The notes under the pieces: generated by a model | The model's input: the letters and a program-made list of their open reading frames with translations, nothing else | What the model was told of the DNA's origin: nothing | Database searches by the model: none | Shown: in pieces, positions 10,363 to 18,355 of the stretch | Position numbering within the stretch: the stretch's first letter is position 1 | How the letters are laid out: each line of letters begins with the position of its first letter | From: Rosenbergiella gaditana | GTDB lineage: Bacteria > Pseudomonadota > Gammaproteobacteria > Enterobacterales > Enterobacteriaceae | Reading direction: 5' to 3' | Length of the DNA stretch: 64,000 bases | Assembly: GCF_018494065.1 (NCBI RefSeq) | Contig: NZ_JABBFR010000001.1 | Coordinates: 1-64,000 of the forward strand | Translations under genes and position numbers: made by a program

Positions 10363-10798
10363 CTAAATATTCATTGACACGCCTTTATCACGTGCCGCGC
10401 CCAAACCTTCCAGCGCTGGCCAGGATAAATGGTATTTCAGTTCGGAAAGATAAATAGCAATGGGGCGGGGCACGTTTTTAACCCGCTCGCGCTTTTCTGC
10501 CAGCTGGTACAGGCGCACCAGCAGCATGCGCTAGGCGGTAATGATTTTGCTGTTGCGCATTGAGCCAATCACATAACAGCCCCCCTTCATCAAATATCCT
10601 ATTAAGCGAAAATCCGGTTGGGACATTAATGGCATTGAGCAAGGCCAGCTCTTCAATTTTCCCGAAAAAGGCTTTTATCTTATCGGCAATACCCTGAACG
10701 TAGTCGCCGTTATACACATCCCGAATGGTTGAGGCAGTATTGTTGAGATCTTCAAAGAGGCCGTGGAGTACGGCCAATCGCGAAAATGGATAGCGCAC
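10363..10798 (-). pseudogene. Decayed gene, possibly a conjugative coupling-type ATPase fragment
   Basis: Two reading frames must be joined to obtain a sensible protein. The first (from 10798) reads [20 protein letters not shown] and ends near FDEGG; the second continues as CYVIGSMRNSKIITA, a TAG stop, MLLVRLYQLAEKRE, RPIAIYLSELKYHLS, and LEGLGAARDKGV. The last part resembles the Walker-B and following region of TraD/VirD4-like coupling ATPases. The identity is from memory of the family and is uncertain; the decay (one frameshift and one in-frame stop) is visible. It belongs with the mobile-element debris next to the broken integrase. Confidence 0.45.
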
Positions 10799-10965
10799 GC
10801 GCCCTGGTTACCAAAGGACGGAGAATCGCACAGGTCAGCCGCTGTAACCGGCGCAATGACGAAGCGGATGCCGAAATCCTGCCTGCTATCCTCGATATCT
10901 TCAGCGGCATGCCTGCGACGGCTACCGACGCGTATGGGGCCTCCTGCGTAGACAACGTCGCATAG
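10786..10965 (+). pseudogene. Short unrecognised remnant
   Basis: A 59-codon open frame beginning [13 protein letters not shown] and ending SCVDNVA. Its composition (balanced charges, [22 protein letters not shown]) looks more like protein than the opposite strand, which is rich in Ser, Arg and Ala. No SD and no recognised family. It abuts the decayed ATPase fragment on the other strand and is probably debris of the same accessory region. Confidence 0.25.
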
Positions 10966-11006
10966 AGGGGCTGTCGCCGGTAAATACGATACGGCTTTAC
11001 CGGATA

Positions 11007-11376
11007 ATGAGTGTGCATAACCTACTGTTAATTCAAGATAAAATAGAACTTACTTATCAACTCTCTGTGCTGCAACGAATTCATGGTGCTAAAACTTGCG
11101 TAGTGCTTCCTTTCGTCATCGATACGCCCAACCAGCAGGAACAGGCGGGATACCGTTATGAAACTGTCATTAAAGAATTAATGCGTAGCGTTCCTCAGGA
11201 TTATCAGATGATACTGTGTGCAATGGAGAATGATTCATTAAATGAATTTAAACATGATAGCTAATGCTATTGTGTTAAATTCAAAGAGACTTCTAACTGT
11301 TTCACAATACGATTCTTTGAGGTCTGAATATAAATCTATTCAGGCAATAGTTACAGATCAAAGTGATAAGGAATAA
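11007..11376 (+). pseudogene. C-terminal remnant of an SMC-like P-loop ATPase
   Basis: Frame 1 (11007-11264) contains VVLPFVIDTPNQQEQAG, a Walker-B-like strand followed by the signature of SMC/RecN-like ATPases, then YQMILCAMENDSLNEF. The continuation, AIVLNSKRLLTVSQYDSL, lies in another frame that ends at 11376, so there is a frameshift near 11255. Only the C-terminal 120 or so residues of what should be a much longer protein remain. Composition is richer in A+T than the lhr block, which suggests a different origin. Such ATPases are often found in phage-defence or DNA-repair cassettes, but nothing of a system survives here. Confidence 0.55.
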
Positions 11377-11459
11377 ATAAGGTTAGCTACTCAATCTTCA
11401 TTTTAGATAATAAAAAATAGAGGTAAAGTATGATGGCAGGCCATCCTTGGCCTCTATTT

Positions 11460-12737
11460 CTATCTTCTTTGAGTAAACTCAAATGGTCTGACCATATCGT
11501 TGCTGTTAGCATCAACGAAATCAGCCCACCACTGAAGCATCAGGCGGCGTTGATCAAAGTGTTTAGCTTTGTGGGTATAAGCTGCTCGGACACTGTTGCT
11601 TTCCTTATGGCTCATTTGAAGCTCTACAGCGTCTTCTGACCACAAACCTGACTCAATTGAGGCACTACAGGCCAGTATACGAAAACCGTGTCCACAGATG
11701 TCCTGCTTCGTGTCATAGCCCATATTGCGAAGGGCTTTGTAGATGGTGTTTTCACTCATGGGCTTAAACGAGTCATAACAGCCAGTAAAAATTAATCCGT
11801 CATCATGACCTTCTTCATAAGTCAGTTGTCGGATCTTTTTTAGTATCCTCATGGCTTGCTTACAAAGGGGAACGAAGTGTTTACGCTTCATTTTTGCCCC
11901 ACGAGTCGAATGTTTGACGTTTTAAATTGCTTCACGTTGTTCCGGGATAACCCATAAAGCACTTTTAAAATCGATCTCTGACCATCTGGCGAAACGAAGT
12001 TCACTGGAACGAACAAATGTCAATAGGTTGAGCTTTATAGCCAGCACTGTGAGCCTGCTCCGTCCCTTGTAATCATCAATACGCTTTAGTAAGGCTGTTC
12101 ATCTCTTCCAGTTCAATTGCAGGGCTGTGTTCTGTCTGAGACTTCTGTATAGCGCTTTCCAGATCATAGGCAGGGTTGAAGCGGATAATCTTTTTCTGCA
12201 CAGCATATCTCGGGATAGCGGTAGCGTATTGTTTTACTCGCATAGCGATTTCGAGGTAGCCGAGCTCTTCAATCTTCTTAATTGGAACCAACAGGTCACC
12301 CGTATCTAACTCACCGATATCTTTGTTGCCGATATCAGGAAATAAGTAAGTTTCAAGACGAGTCCAGACTGAGCGTTGATAATCTTCTGACCATGTGGTT
12401 TTAGTTGTAAACCAGTTTTTAGCCACGGATTTGAAAGCGCGGGTATTGTTACGCTTTTCCAGCTTTGTTTTGTTGTCAGCCTGTTTTTTAGCGCTGGGAT
12501 CAACTCCTGATGCTAAAAGCTTTTTGGCCTCATCACGGCGTTGTCTTGCATCAGCAAGTAAAACAACAGGGTAGACACCTATCGAATAGAGTTTTTGCTT
12601 CCCGTCGAAACGGTAGGCTATCTGCCAGTATTTGAACCCTTGGGGATAACGCGAAGGAACATACCAAAGCCATCAGTCAGCTTGTATTCCTTCTCAAGGG
12701 GTTTGGCATTTTTTGCTTTAGTATCAGTAAGTGGCAT
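11460..12737 (-). pseudogene. P4-type tyrosine integrase, inactivated
   Basis: Reading leftward from the ATG at 12737, about 425 codons of a P4/CP4-type integrase can be followed. The N-terminus is MPLTDTKAKNAKP (DUF4102 arm-binding domain), then YWQIAYRFDGKQKLYSIG, the core-binding part KNWFTTKTTWSEDY, and the catalytic domain with ELRFARW, GHGFR and the Tyr in AAYTHKAKHFDQRR. Two frameshifts (near 12630 and 12085) and a TAA (near 11923) interrupt it. All recognisable catalytic residues are still encoded, so decay looks recent. It sits 180 bases downstream of the tRNA-Asn 3' end, the standard position for an island integrase. Confidence 0.88.
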
Positions 12738-12791
12738 GACGGCATCCCCCGTTTGTTGGTAAAAGCGCAATCGAACTACCATTACCCACAT

Positions 12792-12822
12792 TTTTACCAG
12801 CAAATGGGTATGGCTTCGAGTG
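12792..12822. repeat. Direct repeat copy 1, downstream of first tRNA-Asn
   Basis: A 31-base stretch (TTTTACCAGCAAA then GGCTTCGAGTG) that recurs at 24389-24419 with three differences. Both copies lie about 95 bases beyond the 3' end of a tRNA-Asn gene, in the same orientation. They may be traces of an old attachment region or of tRNA-unit duplication. Confidence 0.75.
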
Positions 12823-12884
12823 ATTTTTAGTGAATGAGGGTGAACCTGAAGAAGGGGATAAGCAACTGATAGAAATGCAGAAAG

Positions 12885-12904
12885 CAGACGTGAGTGAGCG
12901 TCTG
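12885..12904 (-). terminator. Probable terminator of tRNA-Asn 1
   Basis: Read leftward, the hairpin CAGACG/CGTCTG with an 8-base loop starts about 12 bases after the tRNA 3' end, followed by a short CTTT. It is weaker than the matching hairpin behind the second tRNA-Asn. Confidence 0.5.
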
Positions 12905-12916
12905 TCTCCCTTAAAT

Positions 12917-12992
12917 TGGCTCCTCTGACTGGACTCGAACCAGTGACATACGGATTAACAGTCCGCCGTTCTACCAACTGAACTACAGAGGA
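12917..12992 (-). tRNA. tRNA-Asn (anticodon GTT)
   Basis: A 76-base cloverleaf with encoded CCA. On the minus strand it starts TCCTCTG, has the D-loop GTTCAGTTGGTAGAAC, the anticodon stem-loop CGGACTGTTAATCCG, the T arm CTGGTTCGAGTCCAG, and ends CAGAGGAGCCA. It is identical to the copy at 24513-24588. A broken P4-type integrase lies directly downstream, so its 3' end is the likely attachment site of the accessory region to the left. Confidence 0.97.
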
Positions 12993-13114
12993 ATTGTCGT
13001 GAAGACGGGAAAGATAATAGTGCCGTGCCGGGTGCTTGTCAAAGCTCTTTTTCCATTAAACGGTGCGTTTGCTGGCTAAATAACCAAGCTGGCTAGACTC
13101 TGTCCAATCGTAGC

Positions 13115-13151
13115 TGCACTAAAAGATCGTCCTTTGCCTCATCAAGGTGCA
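13115..13151 (+). promoter_or_regulatory. NtrC-type binding sites upstream of nac
   Basis: TGCCTCATCAAGGTGCA at 13135-13151 fits the 17-bp NtrC palindrome (TGCACY...GGTGCA), with a perfect right half. Twenty bases upstream, TGCACTA at 13115 gives one good half-site. They lie roughly 90-125 bases before the predicted start of transcription, the usual position for NtrC enhancer sites. Confidence 0.6.
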
Positions 13152-13213
13152 AACAGGTTGGGTGGCGCGAGAAATAGAGGGGGAGACGTGACGTTTTAAA
13201 GGGATTTATAATG

Positions 13214-13230
13214 TTGGCCCAATAATTGCT
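13214..13230 (+). promoter_or_regulatory. Sigma-54 promoter of nac
   Basis: TTGGCCCAATAATTGCT carries the -24 GG and -12 GC elements with exactly ten bases between them (consensus TGGCAC-N5-TTGC). Transcription would start near 13241, 45 bases ahead of the nac ATG. In Klebsiella nac is known to be sigma-54/NtrC-dependent, which fits. Confidence 0.8.
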
Positions 13231-13285
13231 TTCTAGATTCACTTGCGGCGAGTCCGACGCCACTTATCCTTGGTAGGAGTGAACC

Positions 13286-13564
13286 ATGAATCTACGACGC
13301 TTGAAATATTTTGTGAAAATTGTCGACACCGGTAGCCTGACTCGCGCAAGTGAAGTCCTCCACATTGCCCAACCGGCGCTTAGTCAACAATTAGCCACCT
13401 TAGAAGGTGAGTTTAATCAACAATTATTGATTCGTACTAAACGCGGAGTCATTCCCACTGACGCGGGTCAGGTGCTTTATCATCACGCGAAATCGATTCT
13501 TAAACAGTGTGAGTTTGCTCGGGTAGCGGTATCGTCCACACAATTGATGACCCAAACCGCATAA
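13286..13564 (+). CDS. nac: Nac-type LysR regulator, DNA-binding domain only (truncated)
   Basis: A 92-residue protein starting MNLRRLKYFVKIVDTGSL, which closely matches the N-terminus of the nitrogen assimilation control protein Nac: winged HTH with AEVLHIAQPALSQQ-like core and RTKRGVIPTDAGQ. Full-length Nac has about 305 residues; here the protein stops after the linker helix and the whole effector domain is missing, with the next gene only 200 bases away. The SD is TAGGAG. The sigma-54 promoter and NtrC sites remain intact, so it may still be expressed under nitrogen limitation. From memory, shortened Klebsiella Nac variants keep some activity, so loss of function is not certain. Confidence 0.8.
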   Translation: MNLRRLKYFVKIVDTGSLTRASEVLHIAQPALSQQLATLEGEFNQQLLIRTKRGVIPTDAGQVLYHHAKSILKQCEFARVAVSSTQLMTQTA

Positions 13565-13582
13565 TTCTCTGCTGTTAACCAG

Positions 13583-13637
13583 AGCCGCCTAGCAACTTTA
13601 TTGAACAAAGTGATAAAAAACTATTGCTCAGGCGGCT
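13583..13637. repeat. Inverted repeat after the nac stop codon
   Basis: GCCGCCTAGCAA at the left pairs with TTGCTCAGGCGGC at the right (one unpaired base), with a loop of about 28 bases. It is not followed by a T run, so a simple terminator is not obvious. It may mark the deletion that removed the rest of nac, or act as a transcript-end hairpin. Confidence 0.55.
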
Positions 13638-13663
13638 TCCCCCCTTTAGGATCCTTCGCCGGT

Positions 13664-13679
13664 ACGAAAACGTTTACGT
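13664..13679. promoter_or_regulatory. PurR-like operator upstream of the purine permease
   Basis: ACGAAAACGTTTACGT is a near-perfect 16-bp palindrome matching the PurR consensus ACGCAAACGTTTGCGT at 14 of 16 positions. It lies 90 bases before the permease ATG. PurR control of purine transporters is known in E. coli, so repression by hypoxanthine/guanine-bound PurR is likely. Confidence 0.75.
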
Positions 13680-13768
13680 ACTGAGTGCGTTCCAACACCA
13701 TGAGCACGCGATCAATCCTTTCTATTGCATTGTATCGTGTATAAATGACGATAATTTGAGAAAATAAC

Positions 13769-15064
13769 ATGCTCGAAAAGCTTTTTAAATTAAAGGCAAA
13801 CAACACCAACGTTAAAACAGAAATCATTGCCGGAATTACGACCTTTTTGGCAATGGCCTACATCCTTTTCGTTAACCCCTCTATTTTGGGACAGACCGGT
13901 ATGGATAAGGGCGCAGTCTTTGTTGCGACCTGTTTAGCGGCGGCCATTGGCTCAGTGCTGATGGGGATGATTGCCAACCTCCCTATCGCCCTTGCACCAG
14001 GAATGGGGTTAAATGCCTTCTTTACCTATACCGTTGTGTTACATATGGGGTATCACTGGCAGGTCGCATTAGGTGCGGTCTTTATCTCTGCTGTACTCTT
14101 CTTTTGTCTTTCTATTTTTAAAATTAGAGAGTGGATTATCCGCAGTATTCCTTTACCGTTACGCTCAGCCATTGCAGCGGGTATTGGTCTTTTTTTAGCG
14201 ATTGTTGCGCTTGAAGGTGCAGGAATCGTCGTGGACAATCCTGCGACCTTGGTAGGGATGGGCGACTTAACCAAACCCGGTCCGCTGTTAGCCATTGCAG
14301 GCTTCTTCTTAATTGTCATCTTAGAAGCGCGCCGAGTAACGGGTGCTGTGTTAATTGGTATATTGGTGATCACGGCTATCTCAATCCTCACTGGACTTTC
14401 GCCTTTTGGCGGGGTGATTTCTTCACCACCTTCCTTAGCGCCGACGTTCTTACAGCTGGATATTGCGGGGGCCTTTAATGTTGGACTGATCAGCGTAATT
14501 TTTGCCTTCTTATTTGTCGATGTCTTCGATAACTCGGGTACGCTGATTGGGGTGACGCGTAAAGCGGGGCTGACTGACGAGCAGGGTAATATTCCTTCGA
14601 TGGGGCGTGCGCTACTTTCTGACAGTATTGCCGCGCTGTTCGGTTCGTTGTTAGGGACTTCTACCACCACCAGTTTTGTCGAATCCAGTGCCGGAGCCGC
14701 CGTCGGTGGCCGTACCGGGTTAACCGCAATCGTTGTTGGTATCCTCTTTTTGCTTTCCCTATTCTTCTCCCCATTAGCCGGCAGTGTGCCAGTCTATGCA
14801 ACGGCACCGGCATTACTGTTTGTCGCTGTCTTGATGGCTTCAAGCCTGGCGGAAATCGATTGGAAGGATATCTCTACGGCAGCACCGGCTACCATTACTG
14901 CGTTATCGATGCCATTAACCTATTCTATTGCTAATGGTATTGCTTTCGGTTTTATCAGCTGGACAGTGATTAAACTCTGTACGGGGAGATATAAAGAACT
15001 GAACCCAGCATTAATCGTGTTGACGGTATTGTTTGTGATTAAACTGGGTTGGTTGACAGCCTAA
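13769..15064 (+). CDS. NCS2/AzgA-family purine permease
   Basis: A 431-residue inner-membrane proton symporter for adenine, guanine or hypoxanthine. It has the family's N-terminus (TEIIAGITTFLAMAYILFVNPSIL), the APGMGLNAFFTY motif in TM3, FDNSGTLIGVTRKAGL near residue 255, GTSTTTSFVESSAG and GGRTGLTA. These place it in the AzgA subgroup (AdeP/AdeQ/GhxP/GhxQ); I cannot decide which substrate from sequence alone. A PurR-like box upstream supports the role. It converges with amn, an AMP-degrading enzyme that yields adenine, and the two share a terminator. Confidence 0.9.
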   Translation: MLEKLFKLKANNTNVKTEIIAGITTFLAMAYILFVNPSILGQTGMDKGAVFVATCLAAAIGSVLMGMIANLPIALAPGMGLNAFFTYTVVLHMGYHWQVALGAVFISAVLFFCLSIFKIREWIIRSIPLPLRSAIAAGIGLFLAIVALEGAGIVVDNPATLVGMGDLTKPGPLLAIAGFFLIVILEARRVTGAVLIGILVITAISILTGLSPFGGVISSPPSLAPTFLQLDIAGAFNVGLISVIFAFLFVDVFDNSGTLIGVTRKAGLTDEQGNIPSMGRALLSDSIAALFGSLLGTSTTTSFVESSAGAAVGGRTGLTAIVVGILFLLSLFFSPLAGSVPVYATAPALLFVAVLMASSLAEIDWKDISTAAPATITALSMPLTYSIANGIAFGFISWTVIKLCTGRYKELNPALIVLTVLFVIKLGWLTA

Positions 15065-15071
15065 CATGATC

Positions 15072-15104
15072 AGCGTTAGGTCGATGACCTAACGCTTCTT
15101 TTTT
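15072..15104. terminator. Terminator between permease and amn
   Basis: Perfect 11-bp stem AGCGTTAGGTC / GACCTAACGCT with loop GAT, followed by TCTTTTTT. It ends the rightward permease transcript and lies at the 3' end of the convergent amn gene. Confidence 0.92.
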
Positions 15105-16554
15105 AACGGAAAGGGGGCTCAACAAAGGTTCGTAATTTACGAGAATGCAATGTATCTCCCTCAGCCCTGAGTAGGTCTACCGCACAAATCCCTATCTGTA
15201 AATGTTCAGAAATCGCCCCGTCATAAAAACGGTTTGCCTGTCCCGGTAATTTAATTTCTCCATGTAAGGGTTTATCCGACACACAAAGCAGGGTGCCATA
15301 GGGTACGCGAAAGCGATAACCTTGAGCGGCAATGGTGGCACTTTCCATATCCACGGCAATAGCGCGGCTCAAGTTGAAACGCAGGGCCGAGGCCGCGTAG
15401 CGTAGCTCCCAATTTCGGTCGTCGGTGGTGACGACGGTACCTGTACGTAATCGCTGCTTGATGGTGTCGCTGTCGCTCTCACCGGAAAGATGGCGAATGG
15501 CATCATAGAGTGCACGCTGAACTTCGGCGATGCTAGGTACCGGAATATCCGCTGGCAACACACTGTCTAACACATGATCATCGCGCAGGTATGCGTGGGC
15601 TAACACATAATCACCAATACGCTGGCTCTCACGCAGACCGCCACAATGACCGATCATTAACCAAGCATGTGGCCGTAAGACCGCAAGATGGTCACAGATG
15701 GTTTTCGCATTCGAAGGGCCAACACCGATATTGATCAATGAGATACCTTGATTATCAGCGGTTATAAGATGCCAAGCGGGCATCTGGTGTTTTTTCCATG
15801 CATCTTGGCGAAGCTCTTGCTCAACGTTCTCCGTATTCAATACCTCTCCACCCGCGCAGACCAGGGCAGTATAAGGCGAATGCGGGTCGGCTACTTGCTC
15901 TTTACCCCAACGAATAAATTCATCGACATAGCGGGTGTAATTAGTAAACAGGACATAGGGCTGCACGTTTTCTGGGGGAGTACCGGTGTAATGCTTTAAG
16001 CGTGCTAAGGAAAAGTCGACCCGTAGCGCATCAAACTGACCGAGAGGCAGCTCTTGGTCATGAGTCACTAAACCATCAGAAATATCATCGCCGATATTGG
16101 CGAGATCGGTGGTTGGAAAGAAACGAGTAATAGTAGCCATTTGCTGGCGATCAATATTCAACGCCAAGCCATCCAGTACATAAGGATAGGGGATTTCAAC
16201 ACTAGAGCGGCGTACTTCTACCGTAAAGTGATACTCTTTGCTAAGCATCTCCAATTGTTCCGTCAAGTAGCGACGAAATAGCGCGGGTTGCGTAATTGTT
16301 GCGCTATAGGTGCCTGCATGGGTAAAGCGCCCCCATGCGCGAACCCGTTGAATCGGATTTTGTTCTCCTTGCCAATGTAGCACCAGCTCTGGATACGAGA
16401 AGACACCTGCTGGACGTGACTCGCTGCTGGGTACTTCGCCAGACGTTATATAACGTTCTAACGCCGCTCTTAATGCTTTCACGGCGCTCTCATAGTAGGA
16501 TTCGAGTTGGTCTAATGCTTGGTTAATAGCTAGCGGTGGTTGTGACATGATCAT
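15103..16554 (-). CDS. amn: AMP nucleosidase
   Basis: A 483-residue cytoplasmic enzyme that hydrolyses AMP to adenine and ribose 5-phosphate, in purine salvage and adenylate balance. Length and sequence match E. coli Amn (484): an N-terminal regulatory domain (ALERYITSGEVPSS, FSYPELVLHW) and a C-terminal nucleoside phosphorylase fold with LINIGVGPSNAKTICDHLA, LMIGHCGGLRESQRIGDYVLAHAYLRDDHVLD and AVDMESATIAAQGYRFRVPYGTLLCVSDKPLHGEIKLPGQANRFY. Two ATGs (16554, 16548) follow GAGAGG; either could be used. Confidence 0.95.
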   Translation of the reverse strand: MIMSQPPLAINQALDQLESYYESAVKALRAALERYITSGEVPSSESRPAGVFSYPELVLHWQGEQNPIQRVRAWGRFTHAGTYSATITQPALFRRYLTEQLEMLSKEYHFTVEVRRSSVEIPYPYVLDGLALNIDRQQMATITRFFPTTDLANIGDDISDGLVTHDQELPLGQFDALRVDFSLARLKHYTGTPPENVQPYVLFTNYTRYVDEFIRWGKEQVADPHSPYTALVCAGGEVLNTENVEQELRQDAWKKHQMPAWHLITADNQGISLINIGVGPSNAKTICDHLAVLRPHAWLMIGHCGGLRESQRIGDYVLAHAYLRDDHVLDSVLPADIPVPSIAEVQRALYDAIRHLSGESDSDTIKQRLRTGTVVTTDDRNWELRYAASALRFNLSRAIAVDMESATIAAQGYRFRVPYGTLLCVSDKPLHGEIKLPGQANRFYDGAISEHLQIGICAVDLLRAEGDTLHSRKLRTFVEPPFR

Positions 16555-16736
16555 GAACCTCTCTTCATCTGGCGGGGCTTAAAACGCTAAGGTTTACTCT
16601 ACCTCGTGTTTTTTATAAACGCCAAACAAAGAACAGCATAAGTCATACTTGTATTTAAATTGTTAGATATTATTGAGTTATTAATTTTTAAACACTACAG
16701 TTAATCAATAGCCCATCGAGCAATTTGAAATCGTTG

Positions 16737-18221
16737 ATGACCCCCCTGTCTTTTCCGCTCGAAAAAAGGATATGCATTGTGCAGCGTTTTATTCGTCCCC
16801 TTGCTCAAGTGATTCAACGTACGCCTTGGTACACCCAACGAAGTCGCTATCGTACGCTTTTCTGGCGCGAGATTACCCCCTTTGCCGTACCTATCTTTAT
16901 TGAGAATCTCTGTGTCCTATTGATGGGCGTGTTAAGTACCTTTTTAGTCAGTTGGCTGGGTAAAGCGGCCATGGCAGGGGTCGGGTTAGCAGATAGCTTT
17001 AACATGGTGGTGATTGCCTTTTTTGCTGCAATCGATCTGGGGACGACAGTTGTAGTGGCCTTTAGCCTGGCACGAGGAGATGGTGAACGTGCTCGTGCTG
17101 CAGCTCGACAATCCTTAGGGCTCATGACGGTAATGGGGTTTCTCCTGGCCATTATCATTGAATGTTTTGGGCAAGACATTATTCAAGTCATTGCTGGCAG
17201 CGCTGAGCCTGAGGTCAAGGCGATGGCACTTAATTATTTGCATATTTCGGCATGGAGCTATCCGGCAGCGGCTATCGCGTTAATTGGCAGCGGGGCGCTA
17301 AGAGGCGCGGGGAATACTAAAGTTCCGATGCTGGTTAATGCCGGGATGAATATTCTTAATATTATCATCAGTTCACTGCTTATCTACGGTTGTTTAGGTT
17401 GGAATGGACTCGGTTTCAGTGGGGCAGGGTTAGGATTAACGATATCTCGGTATATCGGTGCATTAATCATTATTATCGTGTTAGCTAATCGATTTAGCGG
17501 GGCATTATTGATTCCGGTCAGGAGCTATTTCTCACGCTGGAATACACTCATCCTTAAAGAGGTGCTGAGTATCGGAGTGCCGGCCAGTGTCGAATCAGTA
17601 TTATTTAACGGGGGAAAACTGTTAACCCAAATCTACGTGGCGGGTATGGGGACCAATGATATAGCGGGTAATTTTATTGCATTCTCTATAGCATCCTTAA
17701 TCAATTTGCCAGGGAACGCGCTTGCTTCGTCGTCGACTATTATCACGGGTAAACGCTTAGGGCTGAATCAGGTCTTCCAAGCGGAAAAGCAAATTCGTCA
17801 TGTTTTTTGGTTGGCAACGGTGGGATTAACCCTTATTGCTTGGTCAACGATTCCCTTTGCGGGGCTGCTCGCTCGTTTCTATACCGCCGACCCAGAAGTG
17901 ATTAAGGTCACTCAGCATCTATTATGGCTCAACGCAGCCTTCATGCCGATTTGGGCCTGTTCTTGGGTACTGCCTGCGAGTCTTAAAGGCGCTCGTGACG
18001 CACGTTTCGCGATGTATGTGTCCATGTTCAGTATGTGGGGTGCACGCGTAGTGATGGGTTATGTACTCGGCATCTGGTTAGGATGGGGCGTAATAGGGGT
18101 ATGGTTAGGTATGGTCATGGATTGGGCAGTGCGCGGTCTCTGTTTTTGGTGGCGATTACACAGTGGTACTTGGTTAACTAATTATCGTAAAATGAATGAA
18201 AAACTAACTAAAATAAATTAA
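16737..18221 (+). CDS. yeeO: MATE-family efflux transporter YeeO
   Basis: A multidrug and toxic-compound extrusion protein of about 494 residues with twelve membrane segments. The first 50 residues are a cytoplasmic extension, followed by FWREITPFAVPIFIEN, GVLSTFLVSWLGKAAMAGVGLADSF, GSGALRGAGNTKVPML, GIPASVES-like GVPASVESVLF and AGMGTNDIAGNFIAFSIASLINLPG. It matches E. coli YeeO, which exports flavins and dipeptides and lies next to asn tRNAs and amn as here. The ATG at 16737 is preferred over the TTG at 16725; a GTG at 16779 behind AAAAGGAT is another possibility. Confidence 0.92.
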   Translation: MTPLSFPLEKRICIVQRFIRPLAQVIQRTPWYTQRSRYRTLFWREITPFAVPIFIENLCVLLMGVLSTFLVSWLGKAAMAGVGLADSFNMVVIAFFAAIDLGTTVVVAFSLARGDGERARAAARQSLGLMTVMGFLLAIIIECFGQDIIQVIAGSAEPEVKAMALNYLHISAWSYPAAAIALIGSGALRGAGNTKVPMLVNAGMNILNIIISSLLIYGCLGWNGLGFSGAGLGLTISRYIGALIIIIVLANRFSGALLIPVRSYFSRWNTLILKEVLSIGVPASVESVLFNGGKLLTQIYVAGMGTNDIAGNFIAFSIASLINLPGNALASSSTIITGKRLGLNQVFQAEKQIRHVFWLATVGLTLIAWSTIPFAGLLARFYTADPEVIKVTQHLLWLNAAFMPIWACSWVLPASLKGARDARFAMYVSMFSMWGARVVMGYVLGIWLGWGVIGVWLGMVMDWAVRGLCFWWRLHSGTWLTNYRKMNEKLTKIN

Positions 18222-18355
18222 GTTCTGCTATAAGAGTATTCCTGTCGCTATCTGTATGATTGAGCTTATTGTGGAAAGATGGCGAAAAACCACCATACTT
18301 GCCTGCTAATAGGACGTGCTCGGTAAGCGAAAAGTTTGAATTTTCTGGGGAACTA

